From JBDSKH01 sp050245915 (GTDB lineage: Bacteria; Actinomycetota; Actinomycetes; Actinomycetales; Microbacteriaceae): a stretch of DNA of 64,000 bases. The notes under the pieces are model-generated. The model was not told where the DNA came from. It worked only from the letters and a program-made list of their open reading frames with translations, and ran no database searches. Location: the NCBI GenBank assembly GCA_050245915.1, contig JBFWWZ010000002.1:1-64000 (forward strand). The letters are read 5' to 3'. Positions 7,762 to 16,779 of the stretch are shown in pieces (position 1 is the stretch's first letter; each line of letters begins with the position of its first letter). A program made the position numbers and the translations under genes.

Positions 7762-9018
7762 ATGCAGGCAGGTCGACCACCCGAGCGTGTCGAATTCCCC
7801 GGATCGAGGGGCGCGCCGCTGGCTGGCCGCCTCGAGCTACCCGAGGGGGAGCCGCGCGCCTACGCACTGTTCGCTCATTGCTTCACGTGTGGCAAAGATG
7901 CGGTGGCGGCGACCCGTATTTCACGGGCCCTCACTGCAACGGGGATTGCGACGCTGCGGTTCGACTTCACGGGGCTGGGCCAATCGGGTGGGGACTTCGG
8001 GAACAGCAACTTCACATCCAATGTGGAGGACCTGGTTTCGGCCGCTACCCACCTTGCCAATACACGGCGAGCTCCGAGCCTTCTCATCGGCCACTCCCTG
8101 GGAGGCGCCGCGGTTCTCGCGGCTACATCTCGGATTCCCGGGATTCAAGCCGTCGTGACCATCGCAGCGCCTGCCGATCCGCGTCACATCCTGGATCTCA
8201 TCGGCGACCAACTCGCCGCGCGAAACGACTCCGGAAGTGTCGAGATCACTCTCGGAGGTCGACCTTTCCGAGTCGGACGGGGCTTCCTGGACGACCTGAC
8301 CGGGCACGCACTCCGGGAGCGAGCTGGGCGCTTGGCGGCCGCCCTGTTGGTGCTTCATTCCCCGTCCGATCAGATCGTCTCAATCGACAACGCCCGGCAG
8401 ATATTCGACGCCGCGCATCATCCCAAGTCCTTCGTCGCTTTGGACGGAGCCGACCATCTCCTCACCTCTGCCGACGATGCGCAGTTCGCCGCTGACGTCA
8501 TCGCTGCGTGGGTGCCCCGATACGTCCCACCGCTCCGCGTTGCAGCACGTGCCGACGGCGCGTCGGCGGAGCTTCCGGTGGGGACTGTGCGGGTGACCGA
8601 GAACGGGATCGGTCCATTCGGTCAGACGATCGTCAGCGCGGAACACACGTTGGTTGCGGATGAACCGGAGCCGATCGGGGCCGGGACGGGCATGTCACCC
8701 TACGATCTGCTGCTTGCCAGCCTGGGGGCGTGTACCTCGATGACCTTGCGGATGTACGCCCGGCGCAAGATGTGGCCGTTGGAACGGGTGGAGGTGACGT
8801 TGAGTCACAGCCGGGTCCACGCCGACGACTGCGCCAACTGCGACACCATCACGACGGTAGTGGAGAGGATCGAGCGCAGCATTGTCGTTTTCGGGGCTCT
8901 GTCCGCCGATCAGCGCGAGTCATTGCTCGCGATTGCCGACAAATGTCCTGTGCACCGGACGCTGCACGCCAACGCGAGTATCTCGACCCGGATTTCTGTT
9001 GGCCCTGTTGATGAGTAG
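7762..9018 (+). CDS. Alpha/beta-hydrolase fused to an OsmC-family domain
   Basis: 418 residues, starting 3 nt after the Crp-type gene. Residues 1-255 form a serine hydrolase: FAHCFTCGKD oxyanion region near 34, nucleophile elbow GHSLGGAA near 112-119, acid in SPSDQIVS near 203, and a histidine in GADHLLT near 231. Residues 270-418 form an OsmC/Ohr-type domain with the two peroxidatic cysteines in LLASLGACTSMTL and ADKCPVHRTL. OsmC proteins reduce organic hydroperoxides using thiols. Combined hydrolase-OsmC proteins are known, but their substrate is not. A linked ester or peroxide detoxification role is inference. Confidence 0.88.
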   Translation: MQAGRPPERVEFPGSRGAPLAGRLELPEGEPRAYALFAHCFTCGKDAVAATRISRALTATGIATLRFDFTGLGQSGGDFGNSNFTSNVEDLVSAATHLANTRRAPSLLIGHSLGGAAVLAATSRIPGIQAVVTIAAPADPRHILDLIGDQLAARNDSGSVEITLGGRPFRVGRGFLDDLTGHALRERAGRLAAALLVLHSPSDQIVSIDNARQIFDAAHHPKSFVALDGADHLLTSADDAQFAADVIAAWVPRYVPPLRVAARADGASAELPVGTVRVTENGIGPFGQTIVSAEHTLVADEPEPIGAGTGMSPYDLLLASLGACTSMTLRMYARRKMWPLERVEVTLSHSRVHADDCANCDTITTVVERIERSIVVFGALSADQRESLLAIADKCPVHRTLHANASISTRISVGPVDE

Positions 9019-9442
9019 GTCAGCTCTCCAACTCGCACTGGGGTCGGCGGCGGGCTCGATCGCAGTCGCCCTGCTCTGGATTGCCCTCGCCGCCGCTACT
9101 CCGACGACCAACTACCATTTGTCGCCACTGGTCGCCGTCGTGGCCGCACCGACCGTTGCTCGTGCCCTGAGCGGCGCAAGGCTTGCTACCGTACCGGCGC
9201 TGACTGCGGTCGGGATCGGCGTCGCGGTCTCTAGCGCTACAGCGGTCACGATTCACAACGCCGGATGGTCCCAGGGACCTACAATTGCGGACGCTGTATC
9301 GCCTCTGGTCGAGCTCATCGGCGCCATCGCCATCGGGGCTGTTGGCGGAGCGATCGTGGCAGTGATCCGATTACGCACCTCCCATCAAGTTGCGGCGAAA
9401 TCTGACGAGACGAGACGAAGAAGATCGTCCACCGACCATTGA
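9011..9442 (+). CDS. Small membrane protein of unknown function
   Basis: 143 residues from ATG 9011, which overlaps the end of the OsmC fusion gene by 8 nt. Four hydrophobic stretches are visible at about residues 6-28, 38-52, 58-80 and 95-118, followed by a basic, serine- and arginine-rich tail. No recognised family. Its 3' end overlaps the convergent peroxiredoxin-like gene by 58 bp, which is unusual, so its last 20 codons may be a recent extension. It is the last gene of the Crp-hydrolase operon. Confidence 0.6.
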   Translation: MSRSALQLALGSAAGSIAVALLWIALAAATPTTNYHLSPLVAVVAAPTVARALSGARLATVPALTAVGIGVAVSSATAVTIHNAGWSQGPTIADAVSPLVELIGAIAIGAVGGAIVAVIRLRTSHQVAAKSDETRRRRSSTDH

Positions 9443-9966
9443 TCGGCAGCGTGGGCTCCATATTTGACGGCGACCACGGTGCCGCGGCGGTCAATTAAGA
9501 TGTCCGCCGGTCGGCCAAGCTCACCGCCCTTCGGAGCGAGCGGCGGAAGCCGACGGGTGTGCACCGCAGTTCTGACAGCGCCAACCATTGCCCGCGGCAA
9601 CGTACGCCACGCCGACAGCAATGCCAGCATCGACCGCTCGACCCCGAACTTGCGGTAGAGGATGCGCTCCGGATCAGCGACCACCGTGAGCGGGAGTTCG
9701 CCTTCGTGACGCCGAACTTCCCATGCAGTCGAGTGGAACACGATCACTTCTGTCACATTGGCGGCGCGAATCTCCGGGAGTCGCCGCACGACCTGTCGCA
9801 GGTGCACGTTGCAGACCATGCATCCGGCGAACCGGCGCAGCTGCAGATGGATATAGCCGTCGGCTGGCGGGATCGCCACGGACGGCCCGATCGTTCCCGT
9901 CAGCTCCATTGGCTCGAGACGGTCGCCGCGCTCAAGTCGCCGTGATCCAGGTGATCGCCGAATCAT
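9385..9966 (-). CDS. Peroxiredoxin-like (AhpC/TSA family) protein
   Basis: 193 residues. The ATG at 9966 shares one base with the stop of the upstream gene (TGATG), so the two are coupled. Thioredoxin-fold features: strand ending in LRRFAGCMVCNVHLRQ near residue 50 with a CxxC active site, VVADPERILYRKFGVE near 95, and PADILIDRRGTVVAVKYG near 155 with the cis-proline region. This matches the peroxiredoxin-like AhpC/TSA_2 group rather than classical AhpC. Probably cytoplasmic thiol-dependent peroxide or disulfide reduction; the exact substrate is unknown. Confidence 0.78.
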   Translation of the reverse strand: MIRRSPGSRRLERGDRLEPMELTGTIGPSVAIPPADGYIHLQLRRFAGCMVCNVHLRQVVRRLPEIRAANVTEVIVFHSTAWEVRRHEGELPLTVVADPERILYRKFGVERSMLALLSAWRTLPRAMVGAVRTAVHTRRLPPLAPKGGELGRPADILIDRRGTVVAVKYGAHAADQWSVDDLLRLVSSDFAAT

Positions 9967-10490
9967 CAGGCCGATCCACGGGCTGGGTAATTGTGCTCGT
10001 TGGCGTAGACGATGCCGGCAATGATGTCGTCCAGGTGAGGGCGACCAAATGGCATGCTTGCGACGTTGCTCCAAAAGACCGTTCCGTCCGCGTCGAGGAT
10101 GAAGATGCCGGGCTCGCTGAACCGGACCGGTTCTCCCTCTTTGATAGCGGTGGAGATGAAGAGGCCCCAGCGGCGGGCCTCCGCTTCGGTAAGGCCGTAT
10201 GCCACCGGAAGGTCGGTCAGTCGCCACCGCTGGACAACTTGGCCGCTGCGGTCAGCGGATTCCATACTGACGGCGACAACGCGGCCAACACCGACATCGC
10301 GAAGGCCCTCCAACCGTTGGTTCAGCTCGATGAGCTGACGTCGACACTCAGGGCAGTGCAAACCACGATAGAAGACGACGAGGGTGAACCGCCCGCCTTC
10401 GCCGGTACCCAGAAGGAGCTCATCGGTTGATCCTCCGCCGCTCAGCGGCAGAGAAAGGGTCGGCGGCAGGGTGCCGGGTTTGATGCTCAC
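9966..10490 (-). CDS. Peroxiredoxin-like (AhpC/TSA family) protein
   Basis: 174 residues beginning at GTG 10490. The active site is in VVFYRGLHCPECRRQL near residue 45 (CxxC after the YRG strand). VVAVSMESADRS lies near 70, and PGIFILDADGTVFWSNVASMPFGRP near 130 (two segments of the C-terminal strand and helix) completes a thioredoxin-like fold. It is the first of two coupled paralogues that differ strongly in sequence. They may work as a pair, one peroxidatic and one resolving, but this is inference. Transcribed away from the ArsR-rhodanese gene across 254 bp. Confidence 0.8.
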   Translation of the reverse strand: MSIKPGTLPPTLSLPLSGGGSTDELLLGTGEGGRFTLVVFYRGLHCPECRRQLIELNQRLEGLRDVGVGRVVAVSMESADRSGQVVQRWRLTDLPVAYGLTEAEARRWGLFISTAIKEGEPVRFSEPGIFILDADGTVFWSNVASMPFGRPHLDDIIAGIVYANEHNYPARGSA

Positions 10491-10680
10491 CCGGTGTCTA
10501 ACGGCCGGGGACCCCTAGCCATTCCGAACGGGGAGCCGACGAGCGTCGCCGAGAGGTCAGGCGATCGACGTCTCTGGTCGTCGCCGTCTCCGGGCCACCT
10601 TCCTTGACCCATCGAACCGCGACGCGCCACCCCGCAGGTCCCCCCTCACGCCTGGGAACCGACTTGCTTCCCCTTCTATC

Positions 10681-10712
10681 GTCGTCTATCTTCAATTTAT
10701 CAATTGATTGTG
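10681..10712. promoter_or_regulatory. AT-rich palindromic site ahead of the ArsR-rhodanese gene
   Basis: A locally AT-rich patch in otherwise GC-rich DNA, with the perfect palindrome ATCAATTGAT at 10699-10708. The position, about 37 bp before the GTG of the ArsR-type gene and between divergent units, suits an autoregulatory operator. Inferred from position and symmetry only. Confidence 0.4.
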
Positions 10713-10744
10713 TGCGTGTTGCTTGAGTCGACGGAGGGATCGGC

Positions 10745-11416
10745 GTGGCGCAGGAGAAGCGGCTCATCTTCGAACAGTTCGCGCTGGTCGGACAAGCACT
10801 GGGCAGCGGTCATCGTCTTGAGCTGCTGGACGTGCTAGTCCAGGGTGACCGTGGTGTAGACGCATTGGCTCGAGCCGCGGGACTATCTGTGGCCAACGCT
10901 TCACAGCATCTACTGCTGCTGCGCCGAGCGGGCCTGGTCAATAGGCGCCGGGCGGGCAGGCGCGTGATCTACGCCCTCAACGGCCCAGAAGTGTGGAGTC
11001 TGGTTCGCGCGTTGCGCTTGGTTGCCGAGGGCCATCTCGTTGAAGTCGACCGGCTCGTCCGTGACCACTACCGCGACCGCGATGTGCTGGAGCCGGTGCC
11101 CCGTGAGCAACTGCAGGCGCGGGTGCGCGACGAATCCGTAGTCGTGCTTGATGTGCGATCCGCCGAGGAGTACGCCGCGGGACACCTGCCTGGCGCGGTC
11201 AGCATCCCGCTCGAGGAACTTGCCGAACGGCTCATCGAACTGCCCGCAGACACTGAAATCGTGGCCTGCTGCCGTGGCCCGTACTGCGTCTACTCCTACG
11301 AGGCGGTCGAGATCCTGCGCCCGCACGGCCTGTCGGCGCGGCGATTGGACGGAGGGTTCTCGGAATGGCTCGCCGCCGGGCTTCCGATCGTTCGACAGTC
11401 CAGTCACGCGGCCTGA
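10745..11416 (+). CDS. ArsR-type winged-helix regulator fused to a rhodanese domain
   Basis: 223 residues from GTG 10745 with ACGGAGGGA upstream. Residues 10-100 are an ArsR/SmtB-like winged helix (ALARAAGLSVANASQHLLLLRRAGLV). Residues 125-215 are a rhodanese domain with VVLDVRSAEEYAAGHLPGA and an active-site loop ACCRGPYCVYS that carries the persulfide-forming cysteine. Such fusions are known and are thought to read or process sulfane sulfur. It lies between two peroxiredoxin-like genes and a transglutaminase-like gene, consistent with control of a thiol/redox block. No metal-binding cysteine pair is evident in the HTH part. Confidence 0.88.
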   Translation: MAQEKRLIFEQFALVGQALGSGHRLELLDVLVQGDRGVDALARAAGLSVANASQHLLLLRRAGLVNRRRAGRRVIYALNGPEVWSLVRALRLVAEGHLVEVDRLVRDHYRDRDVLEPVPREQLQARVRDESVVVLDVRSAEEYAAGHLPGAVSIPLEELAERLIELPADTEIVACCRGPYCVYSYEAVEILRPHGLSARRLDGGFSEWLAAGLPIVRQSSHAA

Positions 11417-11469
11417 CCACCATGCTAGAACGCGGCTTCCCGGCAGCGTTCCCAGGAAAGGAGAAGCTA

Positions 11470-12411
11470 GTGACCAGCGTCAAAGACCGGCCCGGTATGC
11501 CGACCGTTGTCCAGGTCGGCCGGTACGAGATCGCGGACCGCTTCACGGTCGTCCCGCCGGGCGATCGAACGCAGGTGCTTGAGATCTGGTGCCCTGTGAT
11601 TCCCGACACCCCGCATCAGCGGGTCGTAAACATCGAGGTGCGCGGGGAGCAGCCTTACGAACTCACCCGCGAGTTCGAGTTCGGCAACATCATGCTTCAC
11701 AACCGCCGAGTGAATCCGCGGACCGAAACCACGTTGGAGATTCGCTATACGGTCGAGCGGCAGCAGTCCGGGGGGCTAATGGTAGACGCATCGGCGGCGC
11801 GTCCGCTTGCCTCGCCGATGCTATTCATGCGCTCGCTGACGGCGGAGCGGCATGTCGATGTCGACCAGCGCACGCGCGCCCTTGCGGCCGAACTCGCGGT
11901 CGACTTGACGGGTACGGTCGAAATCGCCCGTCGCTTCTACGATCACGTCACCGGCACCATGTCATACGATGCCGACCAACAGTCGTTCCTGGGCAGCACC
12001 GATCACGCCCTGACATGCTCGGTGGGCAATTGCAACGACATCCACGCGCTCTTCGTCTCATTGTGTCGCTCGGCTGGAATTCCCGCTCGCTTCATCATGG
12101 GTCAGGCCTTGGAGCCACTGGACTCCGAGACCGAAGACTGCGAGGTGTGCGGCTACCACTGTTGGGCGGAGTTCTACGTTGCCGGAATCGGCTGGCTGCC
12201 CGCAGACGCGTCCTGTGCAACCAAATACGGAACCCATGGCCTCTTCGGCGGACTGGAGATCAACCATGTTGCGTGGTCAGTTGGACGAGATCTTCTCCTA
12301 GCACCGCCGCAGCGCGCCGGACGCAGCCTGTTCTTCGCCGGTCCGTACGCCGAGGCCGACGGCCAACCCCACCATGTCGAACGCCGACTCGAATTCACCA
12401 CCCTTTCCTGA
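11470..12411 (+). CDS. Transglutaminase-like domain protein (cysteine protease fold)
   Basis: 313 residues. GTG 11470 is favoured because AAGGAG stands 6 nt upstream; in-frame ATGs at 11365 and 11422 lack such a site. An N-terminal beta domain (to about 110) precedes the core with CSVGNCNDIHALFVSLCRSAG (catalytic Cys near 184), CGYHCWAEFYVAGIGW (His near 223) and LPADASC (Asp near 237). The catalytic triad is therefore complete. The family includes peptidases and amide-processing enzymes; the substrate here is unknown. No signal peptide. Confidence 0.82.
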   Translation: MTSVKDRPGMPTVVQVGRYEIADRFTVVPPGDRTQVLEIWCPVIPDTPHQRVVNIEVRGEQPYELTREFEFGNIMLHNRRVNPRTETTLEIRYTVERQQSGGLMVDASAARPLASPMLFMRSLTAERHVDVDQRTRALAAELAVDLTGTVEIARRFYDHVTGTMSYDADQQSFLGSTDHALTCSVGNCNDIHALFVSLCRSAGIPARFIMGQALEPLDSETEDCEVCGYHCWAEFYVAGIGWLPADASCATKYGTHGLFGGLEINHVAWSVGRDLLLAPPQRAGRSLFFAGPYAEADGQPHHVERRLEFTTLS

Positions 12412-12771
12412 CAACAGACGGACGACCCCAAGTCAATTGGGGGTCATCGGTGCCGAAGAAGCGGCAGACTCCCTCCTTCGGGTCGCATCCGGCGACGACA
12501 GTGCGGACGTGTGTTCGCAGCGGTAGTTGCGCGCGGCCAGTTGCTGTCGTGCGGTGCCTTGGAGTTGCTTTGCCGACTCGCCACAGATGATCCGTCCCGG
12601 GATGTCCGGCACCAATGTGAACTGGCGATCGGAGTCTCAGCGATTTCGAGGGCAGGCACTGGGTCGCATTGATCTGGAGGTGCCGAGAGCCGCAGCGCCC
12701 CAGCACTGGTTTTCGCCGTGCGCGGACGACGATTGACCTCCCGAGACCAGTACACGTCTTGCACATCGAGG
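12412..12771. other. Gene-poor spacer, no supportable gene
   Basis: 360 bp between the transglutaminase-like gene and a terminator hairpin. Short frames exist on both strands but have poor codon character and no ribosome sites. It may hold decayed coding sequence; nothing recognisable is left. Confidence 0.5.
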
Positions 12772-12797
12772 CTGAGCCCGCCTGACGGCGGGCTCAG
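12772..12797 (+). terminator. Perfect 11-bp hairpin terminator
   Basis: CTGAGCCCGCC, loop TGAC, GGCGGGCTCAG. A strong GC stem without a T tract, placed after the transglutaminase-like gene and before the relaxase gene. Confidence 0.65.
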
Positions 12798-12804
12798 TGG
12801 CTCA

Positions 12805-12822
12805 CCTCTCTGACGAGAGAGG
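12805..12822 (+). promoter_or_regulatory. 7-bp hairpin overlapping the relaxase ribosome site
   Basis: CCTCTCT, loop GACG, AGAGAGG. The right arm is the best Shine-Dalgarno candidate for the relaxase GTG at 12833, so the stem could limit its translation. Alternatively it is the inverted repeat of a transfer origin. Confidence 0.4.
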
Positions 12823-12832
12823 CGGTGTCGGG

Positions 12833-15800
12833 GTGTCGGTTTCGATGCGGGTCATGGGCGCTGGGGGCGGCTACAAGTACCTGCTGCGCACTGTGGCATC
12901 TTCCGACGGCGAACGGGCGCTCTCGACGCCGCTGACCCGGTACTACGCCGAGCAAGGCACGCCGCCGGGTCGTTGGATGGGGAGCGGACTCGCGGCGCTC
13001 GGGCATGGCGAGATCCGGGACGGCGATCAGGTCTCCGAGGCGCAGCTCCAGCTACTGCTTGGAGGTGGCCTCGATCCCGTGACGGGTGATCCGCTGGGCA
13101 AGGCGTATCCGGTGTTCCCGAATGTCGAGGATCGGATTGGGGCGCGGCTTGCTCGGCTCGACTCGGCGCTCGGCGTGGCCGAGCGGGCCGCGGCAGTCGC
13201 GTTGATCGAGGCAGAGGAGTCGGCACGCACGTCGCGCCGCGCAGTTGCCGGGTACGACTTCACCTTCTCGCTGCCGAAGTCCGCGTCGGTACTGTGGGGC
13301 GTCGCGGATGCGTCGACCCAGGCGCGGATCGCTGAGGCGCACCACGCTGCGGTTGCAGAGGTGGTTGCGTTCATGGAGCGCGAGCTTGCGTCCACACGTT
13401 CGGGCGCAACCTCCCGCGATGGTGCGGTTGCGCAGGTCGAGGTGACTGGACTCATTGCCAGCGCGTTCGATCACTTCGATTCGCGGGCGGCCGATCCGCA
13501 GTTGCACACGCACGTCGTGGTGAGCAACAAGGTGCGCACTGTGTTCGACGGCAAGTGGCGCTCGCTCGATGGCCGGCCTCTGCACGCCGCGACCGTCGCG
13601 CTGAGCGAACTGCACACCGCTGTGTTTGCCGACCACCTCACCCGCGCGCTCGGCGTCGGCTGGGAAAGGCGGGACCGAGGAGTCGACCGCAACCCGGTGT
13701 GGGCCGTCGCCACGGTGCCGGAAGGGCTGGTCGCGGAGTTCTCCTCGCGCTCGCGCCACATCGACATTGAGAAGGCTCGACTGATCGCCAAGTACGAGGC
13801 GACGCACGGGCACTCACCGTCACGGGAAACGATCATCCGGCTGCGGCAGCAGGCGACGTTGGCCACTCGACCTGACAAGGAAGTCCGGACTCTCGCCGAC
13901 CTCACCCAGGAGTGGCGAACCCGCGCGACTCGTGTGCTCGGCGACAACGCGACCTCGTGGGCGCGAGAAGCCGTTGCAATGCAGCCAACCAAACTGCTGC
14001 TCGCCGAAGACGTGCCGCTCGAACAGGTCGCGCGACTCGGTGCGATGGTGGTCGCAGCGGTCGCTGAGAAGCGCGCGACGTGGGGTCGCTGGAACCTCTA
14101 TGCCGAGGCCGCACGGCAGACGATGGGCTGGCGGTTCGCCGCTACGGAAGACCGCGAGGCGGTCACAGGGATGATCGCCGACGCGGCGGAACACGCATCC
14201 ATTCGGCTCACGCCGCCAGAGCTCGCATCCAGCCCCGTTGCGTTCCAGCGCGCGGATGCGACGAGCGTGTTCCGGCCCCGCAACTCTGCCCGCTACAGCG
14301 AGGCCGCAGTACTTGCCGCCGAGGACCGACTGCTTGCACACTCCCGCGAGCAGGTTGCACCAAGCCTGGCCGATGCAACCCTCGCGCACGCACTGCAACC
14401 CCATCGGGGTCGCACTCTCGGTGACGACCAGCGTGCTGCACTCAGAGCCGTTGCATCCTCGGGCCGAGTGCTCGACCTGCTCGTCGGCCCCGCTGGCACG
14501 GGAAAGACCACGGCACTGCGCGCATTGCGGCGCGCTTGGGAGGCCGAACACGGGCAGGGCTCGGTCGTCGGTCTCGCTCCATCCGCAGTTGCTGCCGAAG
14601 TCCTGGCCGAGGACTTGGGCATTCCGACCGAGAACACCGCGAAGTGGTGGCAGACCTACCGCGACCACGGCACCGGGTTCGTCGCCGGCCAGCTCGTGAT
14701 CGTGGACGAGGCATCCCTCGCCGGGACATTGGCGCTCGACCGCCTGGTCCGGATCGCGGCCGACGCCGGAGCCAAGGTGCTGCTCGTCGGCGACCCGGCA
14801 CAGCTCCAGTCCGTTGACGCCGGGGGAGCGTTCGGGATGCTCGTCGCCGATCGCACCGACGTTCCCGAGCTGACCGACGTGCGCCGCATCGCCGCACGCT
14901 GGGAGAAGGACGCCACGCTCGACCTGCGCGACGGACGCATAGAGGCCATCGACGCCTACCAGGCCCACGACCGCATCCACGCAGGCGAAGCCGAGCGCAT
15001 GGCCGACGCTGCCTACGCCGCCTGGCAGCGCGACCGCGACTCGGGGCTGGCGAGCATCCTTATCGCAGAGTCGAGTGCGATGGTCACCACGCTGAATCAG
15101 CGCGCTCGCGCCGACCTCATCCTCGCCGGGGTAATCGACGCGCGGACTGAGGTGCGGCTGCACGACGGCACGGACGCGTCGGTCGGGGATACCGTCATCA
15201 CCCGGCGCAACGACCGCGAGCTGCGCGCGGGGCGTGGTTGGGTGCGCAACGGCAGCCGGTGGACGGTCGCCGCGATCGGCGGCGACGGGTCGCTGAGGGT
15301 GCGGCCGACCGGGCGACGCTGGGGCGCGACTCTCCGCCTTCCGGCGGAGTACGTCGCCGAGCATGTCGAACTCGGCTACGCCGTAACCGCGTACCGGGCG
15401 CAAGGGGTCACCGTCGATACCGGGCACGCGCTCGTAGAGCCCGGCGCAACCCGCGAGAACTTCTACGTCGCCATGACGCGCGGCAAGATCGGGAACGTCG
15501 CCTACGTCTCGATCAACCGCCCCGACGACGACCACATTCATCCCCCCACCCAGGACACGCTCGCTGCCGCGGCTCGCAAGGTGTTGGCCGGGGTGCTCCA
15601 GCACATCGGTGCGGAACTCTCCGCGCACCAGACGATCGCTGTCGAGCAGGAAACCTGGGGCTCGGTCGCCCAACTCGCCGCGGAGTACGAGACCATCGCG
15701 GCCGCCGCGCAGCAGCCGCGGTGGGAGGCACTACTGCGACGGACACGGCTCACCGAAGCAGACGCATCCGCCGCGATCGACTCGACGGCGTTCGGGGCGC

Positions 15801-16378
15801 TCGGCGCAGGACTGCGCCGCGCCGAGGCAGACGGCTACGACGCCGAGCGCCTGCTGATCGCACTCGTCGCCTCTCGCCCGGTCGATGACGCTGGCGACGT
15901 TGCCGCGGTGCTTCATGAGCGGGTGCTCCGAGCATTGGATCGTGCGAACGGTGCCGGGCGCGTGCGCCAGCCCGCCACGCCCATCGCCGGCCTGATCATT
16001 CCCGCGACTGGCCCGATGGACGACGGCATGCACGCCGCGCTTCGTGAGCGAGGCGCGCTCGTCGAGCAGCGAGCCGACGCGCTCGCGGCCGAGGCAATCG
16101 CATCCTCGGAAGCATGGGTCGCGGAACTCGGTACCGCGCCGACCGATCCTCAGATCGCGGCACTATGGCGACGCGAAGCCCGCACCGTCGCGGCCTTCCG
16201 CGACAAGTACGGGATCAGCGAGACCAACGCACTTGGCACTCTCAGCGACGACGTGCGGCAACGGGACGACGCGGCACGGGCACGCGGCGCTGTCCTTCGT
16301 GCGCAGCACCTTGCCGCTCGCCCGGCAGAGCCGGAGTCGCGGGCGCGCGTCTCTCGGATTACCACGCCGCGCCTGTAG
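12833..16378 (+). CDS. MobF-family conjugative relaxase-helicase (TraA/TrwC type)
   Basis: 1,181 residues from GTG 12833 (VSVSMRVM, the usual beginning of actinobacterial members); ATG 12845 is an alternative. Residues 1-300 are the relaxase: tandem tyrosines in STPLTRYYAEQ near 37-38 that would join the nicked strand, and the three-histidine metal site in FDHFDSR and QLHTHVVV near 214, 225 and 227. Residues about 530-890 are a RecD-type helicase with Walker A GPAGTGKTT near 550, Walker B LVIVDEAS near 621, AYRAQG near 848 and FYVAMTRGK near 877. The remaining tail is helical. It would nick and unwind element DNA for transfer. Appears intact; no coupling protein or secretion genes are nearby. 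Confidence 0.93.
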   Translation: MSVSMRVMGAGGGYKYLLRTVASSDGERALSTPLTRYYAEQGTPPGRWMGSGLAALGHGEIRDGDQVSEAQLQLLLGGGLDPVTGDPLGKAYPVFPNVEDRIGARLARLDSALGVAERAAAVALIEAEESARTSRRAVAGYDFTFSLPKSASVLWGVADASTQARIAEAHHAAVAEVVAFMERELASTRSGATSRDGAVAQVEVTGLIASAFDHFDSRAADPQLHTHVVVSNKVRTVFDGKWRSLDGRPLHAATVALSELHTAVFADHLTRALGVGWERRDRGVDRNPVWAVATVPEGLVAEFSSRSRHIDIEKARLIAKYEATHGHSPSRETIIRLRQQATLATRPDKEVRTLADLTQEWRTRATRVLGDNATSWAREAVAMQPTKLLLAEDVPLEQVARLGAMVVAAVAEKRATWGRWNLYAEAARQTMGWRFAATEDREAVTGMIADAAEHASIRLTPPELASSPVAFQRADATSVFRPRNSARYSEAAVLAAEDRLLAHSREQVAPSLADATLAHALQPHRGRTLGDDQRAALRAVASSGRVLDLLVGPAGTGKTTALRALRRAWEAEHGQGSVVGLAPSAVAAEVLAEDLGIPTENTAKWWQTYRDHGTGFVAGQLVIVDEASLAGTLALDRLVRIAADAGAKVLLVGDPAQLQSVDAGGAFGMLVADRTDVPELTDVRRIAARWEKDATLDLRDGRIEAIDAYQAHDRIHAGEAERMADAAYAAWQRDRDSGLASILIAESSAMVTTLNQRARADLILAGVIDARTEVRLHDGTDASVGDTVITRRNDRELRAGRGWVRNGSRWTVAAIGGDGSLRVRPTGRRWGATLRLPAEYVAEHVELGYAVTAYRAQGVTVDTGHALVEPGATRENFYVAMTRGKIGNVAYVSINRPDDDHIHPPTQDTLAAAARKVLAGVLQHIGAELSAHQTIAVEQETWGSVAQLAAEYETIAAAAQQPRWEALLRRTRLTEADASAAIDSTAFGALGAGLRRAEADGYDAERLLIALVASRPVDDAGDVAAVLHERVLRALDRANGAGRVRQPATPIAGLIIPATGPMDDGMHAALRERGALVEQRADALAAEAIASSEAWVAELGTAPTDPQIAALWRREARTVAAFRDKYGISETNALGTLSDDVRQRDDAARARGAVLRAQHLAARPAEPESRARVSRITTPRL

Positions 16379-16386
16379 CGGCATTG

Positions 16387-16752
16387 CTACCAGGATCGAC
16401 TCATCCAGAGACACGGACCCCGAAGAGCGTCACCAGTCGCCGGTATCGCTTGCTCTTCGGCAAAAACACGGACAACGGTCAGTGACCAATCGGGGAAGGC
16501 GCGAGAAAGTACGTGCCGGGCGCGGCGGGCGGATGACAAGGAAGTGCCGAAGCCGCTGAAGTGGCCGGGGCTGGACGCGACGACCTCGATCCTGTGATCG
16601 TCCCGCCGGTGCCACTCCTGGACTTCCCGCGGTGCCGTCGCGCCGGGTAGCAGAGCGAGCAGGCTCCACTCCTCTTGTGCCTTCAGATACTTGTCCAGGG
16701 GCAGGAAGAGCCGGTCGAAGTTGCGTGTCGAGCGAGGCGAGGGCACGAGCAT
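16387..16752 (-). CDS. Hypothetical protein, no recognised family
   Basis: 121 residues. The frame has the GC-rich third positions of real genes over most of its length, which is why it is kept. Sequence holds NFDRLFLPLDKYLKAQEEW near the start and a basic SSARRARHVLSRAFPDW segment; no membrane segment or catalytic motif is evident. A TAGAAT hexamer overlaps the ATG, so GTG 16746 could be the true start. Sits between the relaxase and the OB-like gene, as accessory element cargo. Confidence 0.45.
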   Translation of the reverse strand: MLVPSPRSTRNFDRLFLPLDKYLKAQEEWSLLALLPGATAPREVQEWHRRDDHRIEVVASSPGHFSGFGTSLSSARRARHVLSRAFPDWSLTVVRVFAEEQAIPATGDALRGPCLWMSRSW

Positions 16753-16779
16753 TCTAGCGAGAGCTGAGAGGTGATGACG

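Noticed and set aside
12395..12766. 123-residue minus-strand frame between the transglutaminase-like and relaxase genes
   Set aside because: Composition unlike a folded protein, competing frames of similar length on both strands, and no ribosome site.
13820..15673. 617-residue minus-strand frame opposite the relaxase
   Set aside because: Antisense to the helicase domain; long open frames are expected in GC-rich coding DNA.
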